A stretch of 64,000 bases of DNA from the NCBI GenBank assembly GCA_022376925.1, contig JAIOJX010000005.1, positions 91,919,001 through 91,983,000 of the forward strand, given 5' to 3'. Positions 47,215 through 59,215 of the stretch are shown piece after piece. The translations under genes were made by a program, and so were the position numbers. The stretch comes from Tragulus kanchil. Lineage: Eukaryota; Chordata; Mammalia; Artiodactyla; Tragulidae. How positions within the stretch are numbered: position 1 is the stretch's first letter; each line of letters opens with the position of its first letter. The notes beneath the pieces are model-generated. The model saw nothing but the letters and a program-made list of their open reading frames with translations, had not been told where the DNA came from and did no database searches.

Positions 47215-48090
47215 AAAAATAGCTTTGTTATTGTTTTTCTAGTTTTACATGTTCCTTGGAGGAAAAATATTATGGAGCTGTGGAAAGTACAGTGTTAAAA
47301 GTAAAAGCAACCCAAGCTTCTAAAGCAATGTAAACATCTTGACAAATAATGTTTCCATTCCTTCCTCCTTTCCTCCCTTTTCCTCCCTCACACTTTTATT
47401 GAATACCTACTGTGTGACAGGCTCTGAAGAGAATAGTGTGTATGTCCTCAGGAGATTAAAGCACAGCCCACTGGCGGGAGCCTCTTCTCTCAAGAATTCT
47501 GGGAGAATATCCAGACAGAATCACTTTATGTGGGGCAAAGAGCCACTTCTTTAGCATCCTGTTTCCTCTCCTGGCAGGCGGACATTTTTCTTTTTGTCTG
47601 TTGTAGAAACTAGAACTGGATCATGTGCCTAGGGTAACTAAAAGATGGAAATCAGTTACTGAGGGGAAAAACCACGAAGAAGATTATTGAAGGGATAAAG
47701 AGGAAGGAGGCTGAAAATGACTTTAGCTCAGCCAGGCAGGTCCCATGGGTTGAGCTAATGCCCTCAAGGGACCTCTGTGGGGAGGCCGAGATGGCTCCAG
47801 CTTTCTCAAGAGGTTTCTATTGGCACGGGAAAGCAGGCTATGGAAATTATTGGCACCATCCTCCATGTATAGGGTGAATCTCTTGTTTTCACCTGAGGAT
47901 GAAGTGGTTCCCTTTTTGGTGATAAGAGAGCACTGAACTACAGTTGAAATGAAACCAGTTCTTGCTGGTAGGCTGTGTGAAAGCCCATCCTGCTCAGGCT
48001 TGAAGCACTCTGGGATCTCTCACAAATCCCCCAGATCTGACAAATGTTAATCCAGCTACGAAGTTTTTATCTATTAAAAATAGCTTTGTT

Positions 48091-48355
48091 GGGGCTTCCC
48101 TGGTGATCCAGTGGGTAAGGACACAACCTTGCAGTGCAAGGAGTGCCAGTTCGATCCCTGGCCTGGGAAGATCCCATGTGCCACAGAGAGGCTGGACCGA
48201 TGTGTGCAACTACTGAGCCAGAGCTCTAGAGAGCATGCGCCCAGAGCCGGTGCTCTGCAACAACAGAGGCCACTGTGATGAGAGGCCCACATGGGCCAAA
48301 GAACAAAGATGAATGAAAATAGATAAATGAAAGACCAATAGAAGTGGCCAAAAAG
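48091..48355 (+). mobile_element. CHR-type SINE, duplicate copy
   Basis: Same insertion and same target duplicates as 46950-47214, shifted +1,141 bp by duplication 15. That the target duplicates are copied too shows it is not a second insertion. Confidence 0.94.
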
Positions 48356-48628
48356 AAAAATAGCTTTGTTATTGTTTTTCTAGTTTTACATGTTCCTTGG
48401 AGGAAAAATATTATGGAGCTGTGGAAAGTACAGTGTTAAAAGTAAAAGCAACCCAAGCTTCTAAAGCAATGTAAACATCTTGACAAATAATGTTTCCATT
48501 CCTTCCTCCTTTCCTCCCTTTTCCTCCCTCACACTTTTATTGAATACCTACTGTGTGACAGGCTCTGAAGAGAATAGTGTGTATGTCCTCAGGCCTTAGA
48601 TTCTCATGGTCCTCAGTGTGCATAAACA

Positions 48629-48684
48629 TATATATATATATGTATGTACATATGTACACATGTACATATATATATATATATATA
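48629..48684. repeat. (TA)/(TGTA) microsatellite (copy at 49759-49814)
   Basis: Alternating ta/tg/ca runs directly 5' of a Bov-tA fragment. Its length is the same in both copies, which would be surprising for two independently evolving loci. Confidence 0.9.
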
Positions 48685-48690
48685 TGAAGA

Positions 48691-48831
48691 GTGTTAGTTG
48701 CTCAGTTGTGTACAACTCTTTGTGACCCATGGGCTGTAGTCCACCAAACTCCTCTGTCAATGAAATCTTCCAGATGAGAATACTGGAATGGGTTGCCATT
48801 TTCTCCTCAGAGGGTCTTTCTGACCCAGGGA
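48691..48831 (-). mobile_element. Bov-tA/Bov-A fragment (copy at 49821-49961)
   Basis: Reverse-orientation body: 'gtgttagttgctcagttgtg', 'gggctgtagtccaccaaactcctctgtc' and 'actggaatgggttgccattttctcctc'. Lacks the tRNA-like head. Confidence 0.85.
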
Positions 48832-49079
48832 AACCACTTAGGAGGCCATGGAGGTAAGTAAACAAGTTGAGAAGTAATTGAGCTCTGAATTAAGATTTTG
48901 GAATTAATGGATAGGAGTGAACTGAAGGACTTGAGAAATATTTATGTAGTAAAATTAGCATGTGAGGAGAAGGGAAGGGGAGAGACATTGATGAGGCCCA
49001 GATTCCTAGTTTGTAATTGGGTAGATAGTGGGACCAATCTAATGAAACAGAACTTGAAAAATGATTGGTGATTAGTCTT

Positions 49080-49540
49080 CAGGATAATGCAGATTAAATG
49101 CATAGCCACCGTAATGGTGGTGAAAAATGAAAAAAAGGAAACAAAAAACATACCAAGTGTTGATGAAGATGGGAAAATTGGAACTTTCATATGCAGTTGG
49201 TAGTACTGCAACTCAGCATAATTGGGAGAGTATTTGGAAATATCCACTCTGTTCAACCTTACAACCATGACTTGGAAATCCAACTTCTAGACATAGACCT
49301 AACATAAATCCGTAGTAAGTTTACCAAAAAACATGTACCACAATTTCAGTCATAATAACCCCAAACTTGAAACAACAAAAATGTCCCATCAGTAGTGTAA
49401 AGTAGAACTAAATTGTGATTTATTAATACATGCTACAGCTACATACAACAACACGGGTGAGTCTCAAGAACCTACTGTTAAAGAAGCCAAGGACAAAGTG
49501 AATGTACTCTTTGATTTCATTTATGTAATATTCAAAAATA
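49080..49540 (+). mobile_element. Old L1M 3' fragment (further copies at about 50210-50770 and 51406-51892)
   Basis: Plus-strand L1M: 'gaactttcatatgcagttggtagt', 'ttggaaatccaacttctagac', 'acaacaaaaatgtcccatcag', 'gctacagctacatacaacaac' and 'gatttcatttatgtaatattc' are decayed forms of the L1M ORF2 end and 3'UTR. The three appearances come from duplications 16 and 17. Confidence 0.75.
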
Positions 49541-50794
49541 TTATGGAGCTGTGGAAAGTACAGTGTTAAAAGTAAAAGCAACCCAAGCTTCTAAAGCAAT
49601 GTAAACATCTTGACAAATAATGTTTCCATTCCTTCCTCCTTTCCTCCCTTTTCCTCCCTCACACTTTTATTGAATACCTACTGTGTGACAGGCTCTGAAG
49701 AGAATAGTGTGTATGTCCTCAGGCCTTAGATTCTCATGGTCCTCAGTGTGCATAAACATATATATATATATGTATGTACATATGTACACATGTACATATA
49801 TATATATATATATATGAAGAGTGTTAGTTGCTCAGTTGTGTACAACTCTTTGTGACCCATGGGCTGTAGTCCACCAAACTCCTCTGTCAATGAAATCTTC
49901 CAGATGAGAATACTGGAATGGGTTGCCATTTTCTCCTCAGAGGGTCTTTCTGACCCAGGGAAACCACTTAGGAGGCCATGGAGGTAAGTAAACAAGTTGA
50001 GAAGTAATTGAGCTCTGAATTAAGATTTTGGAATTAATGGATAGGAGTGAACTGAAGGACTTGAGAAATATTTATGTAGTAAAATTAGCATGTGAGGAGA
50101 AGGGAAGGGGAGAGACATTGATGAGGCCCAGATTCCTAGTTTGTAATTGGGTAGATAGTGGGACCAATCTAATGAAACAGAACTTGAAAAATGATTGGTG
50201 ATTAGTCTTCAGGATAATGCAGATTAAATGCATAGCCACCGTAATGGTGGTGAAAAATGAAAAAAAGGAAACAAAAAACATACCAAGTGTTGATGAAGAT
50301 GGGAAAATTGGAACTTTCATATGCAGTTGGTAGTACTGCAACTCAGCATAATTGGGAGAGTATTTGGAAATATCCACTCTGTTCAACCTTACAACCATGA
50401 CTTGGAAATCCAACTTCTAGACATAGACCTAACATAAATCCGTAGTAAGTTTACCAAAAATCATGTACCACAATTTCAGTCATAATAACCCCAAACTTGA
50501 AACAACAAAAATGTCCCATCAGTAGTGTAAAGTAGAACTAAATTGTGATTTATTAATACATGCTACAGCTACATACAACAACACGGGTGAGTCTCAAGAA
50601 CCTACTGTTAAAGAAGCCAAGGACAAAGTGAATGTACTCTTTGATTTCATTTATGTAATATTCAAAAATAAGCAAAATTAATCTGTGGTATATGAGGTCA
50701 GGATAGTGATAGTTTTTAAATGGGGAAAATAGTGATTAGGAAAGATCAGGGGAGGGCTACTGACTGCTGGTGTTTATTGGCCACTTTTTAAAAA

Positions 50795-51073
50795 GATTTA
50801 TTTAATTTATTTTTGGCTTTGGTGAGTCTTTGTTGATACATGAAGGCTTTCCCTAGTTGCAGCAAGCAGAAAGTACTCTTTGTTTCAGTGCATGGGCTTC
50901 TCATTGCAGTGGCTTCTCTTGTTATGGAGCACAGGCTCTAGGCTTGTGGCCTCCGTAGTGGCACACAGGCCTAGCCACTCCTCAGCATGTAGGATCCTCT
51001 GGGACCAGGGATCAATCCAGTGTACCCTGTACTACAAGTTAGACTGTCCACCACCGGACTGGCAGGGAAGCCC
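50795..51073 (-). mobile_element. CHR-related tRNA SINE (copy at about 51918-52196)
   Basis: The minus strand starts gggcttccctgccagtccgg. The other end is an A-rich 'ccaaaaataaattaaataaat' tail. Internal 'aacaagagaagccactgcaatgagaagcc' matches the CHR-1 body. Diverged. Confidence 0.8.
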
Positions 51074-51082
51074 TGGTCTATA

Positions 51083-51327
51083 TTTTTTAAACTTTTTATT
51101 GATTTATTTTTGAGTGCACTGGGTCTTTGTTGCTGCTCACAGGCTCTTTGTAGTTGTGGCACATGAGCTCTCGAGCCCTCAGGCTTCAGTGATTCTTGCT
51201 CAGGGGCGCAGTCATTGTGGCACAAGGGCTTAGTTGCCCTGCAGCATGTGAAACCCAGACTATAGATCAAACCCACATCCCCTGCACTGGCAGGCAAACT
51301 CTTAACCCCTAACCACCAGGGAAGTCC
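51083..51327 (-). mobile_element. Second CHR-related tRNA SINE (copies at 52206-52450 and 53306-53550)
   Basis: The minus strand starts ggacttccctggtggttagg, with B-box-like 'gggtttgatctatagtctggg', a CHR-1-like body and an A-rich 'caaaaataaatcaataaaaag' tail. Duplications 17 and 18 give it three appearances. Confidence 0.8.
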
Positions 51328-52205
51328 ATAGTGGCCTATTTTTGATGTGAGTGCCGCTTACATGGGTGTGTTCACTTTCTGGAAGTTCATTAATCAGATT
51401 AAATCAAGTGTGATGAAAAAAATGGGAAAATTGGAACTTTCATATGCAGTTGGTAGTACTGCAACTCAGCATAATTGGGAGAGTATTTGGAAATATCCAC
51501 TCTGTTCAACCTTACAACCATGACTTGGAAATCCAACTTCTAGACATAGACCTAACATAAATCCGTAGTAAGTTTACCAAAATCATGTACCACAATTTCA
51601 GTCATAATAACCCCAAACTTGAAACAACAAAAATGTCCCATCAGTAGTGTAAAGTAGAACTAAATTGTGATTTATTAATACATGCTACAGCTACATACAA
51701 CAACACGGGTGAGTCTCAAGAACCTACTGTTAAAGAAGCCAAGGACAAAGTGAATGTACTCTTTGATTTCATTTATGTAATATTCAAAAATAAGCAAAAT
51801 TAATCTGTGGTATATGAGGTCAGGATAGTGATAGTTTTTAAATGGGGAAAATAGTGATTAGGAAAGATCAGGGGAGGGCTACTGACTGCTGGTGTTTATT
51901 GGCCACTTTTTAAAAAGATTTATTTAATTTATTTTTGGCTTTGGTGAGTCTTTGTTGATACATGAAGGCTTTCCCTAGTTGCAGCAAGCAGAAAGTACTC
52001 TTTGTTTCAGTGCATGGGCTTCTCATTGCAGTGGCTTCTCTTGTTATGGAGCACAGGCTCTAGGCTTGTGGCCTCCGTAGTGGCACACAGGCCTAGCCAC
52101 TCCTCAGCATGTAGGATCCTCTGGGACCAGGGATCAATCCAGTGTACCCTGTACTACAAGTTAGACTGTCCACCACCGGACTGGCAGGGAAGCCCTGGTC
52201 TATAT

Positions 52206-54434
52206 TTTTTAAACTTTTTATTGATTTATTTTTGAGTGCACTGGGTCTTTGTTGCTGCTCACAGGCTCTTTGTAGTTGTGGCACATGAGCTCTCGAGCCC
52301 TCAGGCTTCAGTGATTCTTGCTCAGGGGCGCAGTCATTGTGGCACAAGGGCTTAGTTGCCCTGCAGCATGTGAAACCCAGACTATAGATCAAACCCACAT
52401 CCCCTGCACTGGCAGGCAAACTCTTAACCCCTAACCACCAGGGAAGTCCATAGTGGCCTATTTTTTGATGTGAGTGCCGCTTACATGGGTGTGTTCACTT
52501 TCTGGAAGTTCATTAATCTGTGATCCAGACTTGTGCTCTTTTCAGGTTGTATATTTCAATAAAAAGTTTTGTAGATTTCTTTCAGAACTAAAGTAGTATT
52601 GTCCATGTGTATGAATGATTAGTTCTGTCTGGGGGTATGTTGAATATTGAAGTAGACAATCAGACACATAATGCATCACTGGGCAGGTGTGTCTGAATCT
52701 CTGGGTAGGAACAACAAAAGCAGGTAAAGAGTTCATAGCAACCCAGTGGGAATAGACAGTGAGCAAGAGGAGCAATAGGCCGTCCAACTCTGGAGAATAT
52801 TAGCAGTTAAAGTGTAGGCAGAAGGACTCATGTAGAGGACAGAGAAAAAAGCATGTAGAATCATGAGCAGGAATTGCTACTCTTGGTTGTCAAGGTGGTG
52901 ATATTCTCTGGAAGAAAGTGATCCATATCATCAGATGAAGGTGATGGACTCTGAGGTTAAGAGTGAGAATGTCCATTGGAGTTCATCCAGCAGGCCATAG
53001 GCTCCCTCTGCTAGACTGACTTCCCTAGAGCAGTAGATTTGGTCAGGATAGCAACAGTAGAGACCAGCTGGTTCGTCTCCCACAGTGACCTGTGAGGATT
53101 GTTTAAAATGCAAGTTTCTGAGATCCACCCTCCAAGATTTTGGTCCTATCGATCTTGTTTGGGGTTCTGATAATCCTAAAAGTCAATAGTACCTAGGACC
53201 ACACTGAGAAACACCAGATTGAGGGTTCTGAATAATCCTAAAAGTCAACTGATCTCTGAATTTTGGCTTACTCGTTTTATTAAAATAGGTCCTGATACCA
53301 AAACATTTTTAAACTTTTTATTGATTTATTTTTGAGTGCACTGGGTCTTTGTTGCTGCTCACAGGCTCTTTGTAGTTGTGGCACATGAGCTCTCGAGCCC
53401 TCAGGCTTCAGTGATTCTTGCTCAGGGGCGCAGTCATTGTGGCACAAGGGCTTAGTTGCCCTGCAGCATGTGAAACCCAGACTATAGATCAAACCCACAT
53501 CCCCTGCACTGGCAGGCAAACTCTTAACCCCTAACCACCAGGGAAGTCCATAGTGGCCTATTTTTTGATGTGAGTGCCGCTTACATGGGTGTGTTCACTT
53601 TCTGGAAGTTCATTAATCTGTGATCCAGACTTGTGCTCTTTTCAGGTTGTATATTTCAATAAAAAGTTTTGTAGATTTCTTTCAGAACTAAAGTAGTATT
53701 GTCCATGTGTATGAATGATTAGTTCTGTCTGGGGGTATGTTGAATATTGAAGTAGACAATCAGACACATAATGCATCACTGGGCAGGTGTGTCTGAATCT
53801 CTGGGTAGGAACAACAAAAGCAGGTAAAGAGTTCATAGCAACCCAGTGGGAATAGACAGTGAGCAAGAGGAGCAATAGGCCGTCCAACTCTGGAGAATAT
53901 TAGCAGTTAAAGTGTAGGCAGAAGGACTCATGTAGAGGACAGAGAAAAAAGCATGTAGAATCATGAGCAGGAATTGCTACTCTTGGTTGTCAAGGTGGTG
54001 ATATTCTCTGGAAGAAAGTGATCCATATCATCAGATGAAGGTGATGGACTCTGAGGTTAAGAGTGAGAATGTCCATTGGAGTTCATCCAGCAGGCCATAG
54101 GCTCCCTCTGCTAGACTGACTTCCCTAGAGCAGTAGATTTGGTCAGGATAGCAACAGTAGAGACCAGCTGGTTCGTCTCCCACAGTGACCTGTGAGGATT
54201 GTTTAAAATGCAAGTTTCTGAGATCCACCCTCCAAGATTTTGGTCCTATCGATCTTGTTTGGGGTTCTGATAATCCTAAAAGTCAATAGTACCTAGGACC
54301 ACACTGAGAAACACCAGATTAGAAAGAAGAATGTGACTTCTGTGAAACCTAAAGCTTCCCTCAAAACTGGACAAATCAACTGATCTCTCTGAATTTTGGC
54401 TTACTCGTTTTATTAAAATAAGGGTCCTGATACC
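52206..54434. repeat. Tandem duplication 18 (copies 52206-53299 and 53306-54434)
   Basis: Offset 1,100 bp. Near its end copy 1 (53220-53270) replaces ~35 bp of true sequence with a re-read of the 'ggttctgataatcctaaaagtcaa' block found at 53164-53187. Copy 2 has the full version. A damaged fragment tail is the simplest reading. Confidence 0.94.
53095..53215. mobile_element. MER5A-like fragment (copy at about 54195-54315)
   Basis: 'gtttaaaatgcaagtttctgagatccaccc ... taggaccacactgagaaacacca' resembles the MER5A end segments. Diverged. Confidence 0.5.
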
Positions 54435-54521
54435 TGGTAGGATTACATATGTGAGAATAAAGCAACTTAATGTTAATTTCATAATATATAAATAATATTG
54501 AGTCGTTATGTTATACACCTT

Positions 54522-54764
54522 TATTTTTTAAAATTTTGGCCTCTTTTACTGTTTTTTTATTTATCTGTTTTCATCCATCTTTATTCTTTGGCCTCTGTAG
54601 GCCTCCCATTGCAGTGGCCTCTCTCCAGAGCTCTGGTTCATAATTGGACACACTGCTCCAGCTGCTCTGCAGTACGTGGGATCTTCCTGGGCCAGAGATC
54701 AAACTGGTGCCCGTTGCACTGCAAGGCAGACTCTTTTTACCCACTGGACCACCAGGGAAGCCCT
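54522..54764 (-). mobile_element. CHR-type SINE with 12 bp target duplication
   Basis: The minus strand starts gggcttccctggtggtccag and ends in an A-rich tail. Flanks gttatacacctt (54510-54521) and gttgtacacctt (54765-54776) differ at one base. Not in any duplication. Confidence 0.88.
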
Positions 54765-54776
54765 GTTGTACACCTT

Positions 54777-55550
54777 AAATTGATATAATGTTATTTATCA
54801 ATTTTATTTCAATAAAATTGGAAAAAACAATGAGTTAATGTAGGTAAGTAACTGTGTTTTCCCTCCCTCCTTCATTATAAGCTCATGACACTCTCTTTCC
54901 TGAAGGGAAATACAAAAATAAAAATGACAGTGGGTACATTGCCAGAAAACACTCTTTAATGGGATCTGGCCTGAAGATAGTTCTTGATTTTAAACAGTTT
55001 ACAACTGTTAATACCAGTAATTTTTTTACCAGTTTTTACAAGATCCTGTAAAAGCATCTGATGAAGGAACTCAGACAACCCAGAATAAAATGCTTTTAAT
55101 AAGAGAAAATTGAAAGTCTGATTGGAATAAAGAAATAATTGAACTATGGATTCTTAAACTAGATAGATAAGGACCTTGGAGGCATAAGGTGGAATTAGAG
55201 CCATCAGTTACTGCTTGATAATGCTTGAAGGACTAAAGGAAGCCCTGGGCACTGGGAAAAGTAATATTATGCCTTAGGGTGGATGTGCCCACTAGATACC
55301 AATCAATTTAGCTTCCTTGTTAGGAAAGATACTATAAGAGCAAAACAAAAACTACAATGAATCAGATACTGGTGTATATCATAATAACTTGTGAAACCAT
55401 GAGAAATAACCTTAAATACCAGAACTTTATGTGCTAGGAAGGGTGTTTGGTACTTTTGTCTAAATTTTACAATTGAGAAATTGAGGCATATAAAGATTAA
55501 GTGAATTATTCAAGATACTACCTGACTCTGATCTACTGCTTCTATAGGGC
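54777..55550. other. Unique sequence with a possible MIR
   Basis: A decayed MIR is likely at 55430-55545 ('aattttacaattgagaaattgaggca...aagattaagtgaattattcaagatac'). Nothing else recognised. Confidence 0.45.
55430..55545 (-). mobile_element. MIR SINE fragment
   Basis: Matches the complement-side MIR motif 'attttacagatgaggaaactgaggc...gttaagtaacttgcccaagg' with many substitutions. Confidence 0.65.
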
Positions 55551-57875
55551 CTCTAATGAAGCTGTAGGATATGTGTTACTTGCACACCAAGGGGCTGTGG
55601 TTTAGACCAGGTTCTGAACTTAATCTTACTAAGTACAATTCTTGCTCAATGTGCCAAGCAAATAGTATAGAAAAATAATTTCTGTGGCATAGAATGCCTT
55701 GGTGTTCACCAAACTCATTTCCTCTTCATTCTGGGACTTCAGTTGGACTACCTTCCCAAAACTTGTTTCAGGAGGTATGGTCATACAGCTAAACTCTGGC
55801 CAATAAAAAACAGCTGGACCTGGTGTGTACCATTTCCATGCATAGCCTCAGAATAAGAAGATGAAATAAAATTAGATTTCTCAGTCACTGCTCAGAGGAG
55901 AGTTAGCCTATGGGTTAGGAATAACCATTTCAGTTTTGACCAGAATGAAAAAAAAAAACCTCTATTTTGTTAAATCACTGAGGTTTGAGAGTTTATCTGT
56001 TATGGGAACTAGAAAGACCTTGGACGCCTTTTTCATTGGTGTCATGCTAAGTAATCCTGTGATTGATATCAGCAGCTATTAATTAAGATGCCATCTGGCT
56101 TTAACTTGACATGGTTCCTGTCTTACCAACAATTTTAAAGACATGAATCAAATTTCCTGTAAATTGTCTGTGAAAAAAATCCTTCAAAAATAAAATGGAA
56201 ATTCAGTAGTTACACAGAGTACAATTAAGAACAGACACACACATACTGAGGTATAAGATGAGAAAGTGACTGACCACTTTATTGCTGCAAAAAAAGAGAA
56301 AATCTCATGGACAAGACAACATAAACTGGATATGAAAAAAATCAGTGATATTACTCATTTAGATGTATTTATTGGTAAATAGACAAACACACAAACATCT
56401 AAGGTATGGGAAGAATAAAGTCACATTGGTATAGGAATTGGCAGGGGTCAGGCAGAAGGCTTTTTTAAATTTGAAAGTCAATAGTTCTCATTCAAGTTTA
56501 AAAATTAGTCAAAAAGGAACCTAACATGAGATAGGCTAACTTTAGGTTTTTAGTATAATCAATCCTCCTTGGCCTTTAATTCCATGTGAAGAATTGATTA
56601 TGGGTCGTGTGACTGTGTGTCCCAGTTTGCTCAGAACACTCCCAGTTTATGACTGCTGGCCTAATTATTAATAGTGCCCTTTTCTAGAGTGCCCCAGTTT
56701 GAATGAAAAGAACCCTTCTCTAATGAAGCTGTAGGATATGTCTTACTTGCACACCAAGGGGCTGTGGTTTAGACCAGGTTCTGAACTTAATCTTACTAAG
56801 TACAATTCTTGCTCAATGTGCCAAGCAAATAGTATAGAAAAATAATTTCTGTGGCATAGAATGCCTTGGTGTTCACCAAACTCATTTCCTCTTCATTCTG
56901 GGACTTCAGTTGGACTACCTTCCCAAAACTTGTTTCAGGAGGTATGGTCATACAGCTAAACTCTGGCCAATAAAAAACAGCTGGACCTGGTGTGTACCAT
57001 TTCCATGCATAGCCTCAGAATAAGAAGATGAAATAAAATTAGATTTCTCAGTCACTGCTCAGAGGAGAGTTAGCCTATGGGTTAGGAATAACCATTTCAG
57101 TTTTGACCAGAATGAAAAAAAAAAACCTCTATTTTGTTAAATCACTGAGGTTTGAGAGTTTATCTGTTATGGGAACTAGAAAGACCTTGGACGCCTTTTT
57201 CATTGGTGTCATGCTAAGTAATCCTGTGATTGATATCAGCAGCTATTAATTAAGATGCCATCTGGCTTTAACTTGACATGGTTCCTGTCTTACCAACAAT
57301 TTTAAAGACATGAATCAAATTTCCTGTAAATTGTCTGTGAAAAAAATCCTTCAAAAATAAAATGGAAATTCAGTAGTTACACAGAGTACAATTAAGAACA
57401 GACACACACATACTGAGGTATAAGATGAGAAAGTGACTGACCACTTTATTGCTGCAAAAAAAGAGAAAATCTCATGGACAAGACAACATAAACTGGATAT
57501 GAAAAAAATCAGTGATATTACTCATTTAGATGTATTTATTGGTAAATAGACAAACACACAAACATCTAAGGTATGGGAAGAATAAAGTCACATTGGTATA
57601 GGAATTGGCAGGGGTCAGGCAGAAGGCTTTTTTAAATTTGAAAGTCAATAGTTCTCATTCAAGTTTAAAAATTAGTCAAAAAAAGGAACCTAACATGAGA
57701 TAGGCTAACTTTAGGTTTTTAGTATAATCAATCCTCCTTGGCCTTTAATTCCATGTGAAGAATTGATTATGGGTCGTGTGACTGTGTGTCCCAGTTTGCT
57801 CAGAACACTCCCAGTTTATGACTGCTGGCCTAATTATTAATAGTGCCCTTTTCTAGAGTGCCCCAGTTTGAATGA
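55551..57875. repeat. Tandem duplication 19 (copies 55551-56706 and 56718-57875)
   Basis: Offset 1,167 bp at the start and 1,169 bp after a 2 bp A-run difference near 56513. One G/C difference near 55576 against 56741. Spacer of 11 bp. Confidence 0.96.
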
Positions 57876-58980
57876 TAAATTATAGGATCACCCTTGTCTG
57901 GGGTCAAGCTTTAGGAGCCCAGTGCAGGCTTTCCTCCCTGCTTCAACAGCCTGTACGCATGTAGAGCTATTGATCCCACTAACACTACCATGAAAGGTAG
58001 GTTGATGAAGCAGAAAACATCTTCCTTATCTTTTAAATTCACACTGTTGTTTCAGATGCTGAATGATCTTATTAAACATCTGCTTCTTCCATGTTCTTTG
58101 TGTTGTTTTTTTTTTCATATTTCTATGCTATGTGTTTAAACATCCAATCATCTGTTTGTTACCATGGTCCCAAACTCAGTGGGCAGAAATGTAGCATGGA
58201 GTTTAACAGCACAGGCTTTGGTATTAAACAGACCTAGTCACTGTCCTGTCTATGCATTTACTAGCTCTGAAACTGTATACATGTGAAATAAGGATAATAA
58301 TAGTTAATTCATAGAGCTATTTTGACTACTACAGAATGTATAGTATAATAAGCCCTCCACATTTGTTCATTAGTTCATTATTATTATTTCTCGAGAGGTC
58401 TCTTGGCCCTAATTGTGGGAGCTCCCTTTGATCACCTACCCTATATAATTTTGTTCTAATAAACATAAAAGATGATGTGGAGAAACTGAAAGTGATCTCA
58501 AAATAAAAGTAACAATAGTGCCATTTTTAAAAGCTTGGAAACTGTAAAGTAAGATGAAAGGAGCCAAGGTGTTTTTAACTTGGAGAGGAAGAAGCCAAAA
58601 AGTGACAATAGCATTCAAATGTAAGAATTATTTGAGGAAGAGTCTGACAGGTTGTTTTCCATTTCTACAGGGGTTAGCAAGCATAAATATTACAGCAAAA
58701 TAACTGATTTGACACAAATAAGAATGTCTTGTCAGGGTGAGTGACAACAGTAGAATAGCATGTTAGAGGGGGGTATGGTTATATCAATCTGGATATATCT
58801 AAAGATATCCTGGCTAATTTAGGTGAAAATCTGGTTATGATTGCCCTGACTGACCTTTTAAATTTGGGTCCCAAAGATCAGTGTTAAGTCAGTTCAGGGA
58901 CACAATCTTTAACAGATTTTATATCAGACTCTATAACATATAAGACAGAGATATATATTCTTTTGGGAGACATAAAAATT
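57876..58980. other. Unique sequence with a MIR-like segment
   Basis: No open frame of note. A MIR-like segment occupies 58195-58390. Confidence 0.45.
58195..58390 (+). mobile_element. MIR SINE fragment
   Basis: 'gtttaacagcacaggctttggtattaaacagacctagt', then 'tttactagctctgaaactg' and 'gtgaaataaggataataatagttaattcatagagct' follow the MIR consensus order. Confidence 0.75.
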
Positions 58981-59206
58981 GTGTGTGTTGTCTCTGTGTG
59001 CTCAGTCATGTCTGACTCTTTTGTGTCTCCATAGACTGTAGCCCATCAGGCTCCTCTGTCCATGTAATTTTTCAGGCAAGAATACTAGAGTGACTTCCCA
59101 TTTCTCACTCTAGGGGATCTACCTGACTGGGGAATTGAACCTGTGTCTCTTGTGTCTCCAGCGTTGACAGGTGGATTCTTTACCACTATGCCACCTGGAA
59201 AACCCT
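58981..59206 (-). mobile_element. Bov-tA SINE with target duplication
   Basis: Reverse orientation: Bov-A body 'ctgtagcccatcaggctcctctgtcc', then the tRNA-like head at the right end (complement of 'tggattctttaccactatgccacctgg'). Flanked by ataaaaatt at 58972-58980 and 59207-59215. Confidence 0.9.
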
Positions 59207-59215
59207 ATAAAAATT

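Larger units (their letters stand above)
46321..48593. repeat. Tandem duplication 15 (copies 46321-47452 and 47462-48593)
   Basis: Offset 1,141 bp, 1,132 bp copies with no visible differences, separated by 9 bp. Carries a complete CHR SINE with its target duplicates. Confidence 0.96.
48404..50670. repeat. Tandem duplication 16 (copies 48404-49540 and 49534-50670)
   Basis: Offset 1,130 bp with a 7 bp microhomology (aaaaata) at the junction. One difference (A at 49331 against T at 50461). Together with duplication 15, the stretch starting at 47263 is present three times. Confidence 0.96.
50284..52518. repeat. Tandem duplication 17 (copies 50284-51395 and about 51406-52518)
   Basis: Offset 1,123 bp. 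Copy 2 starts raggedly (51406-51421, an A-rich garbled version of 50284-50298). Two compensating single-base homopolymer differences. Overlaps duplication 16, so 50284-50670 exists three times. Confidence 0.95.
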
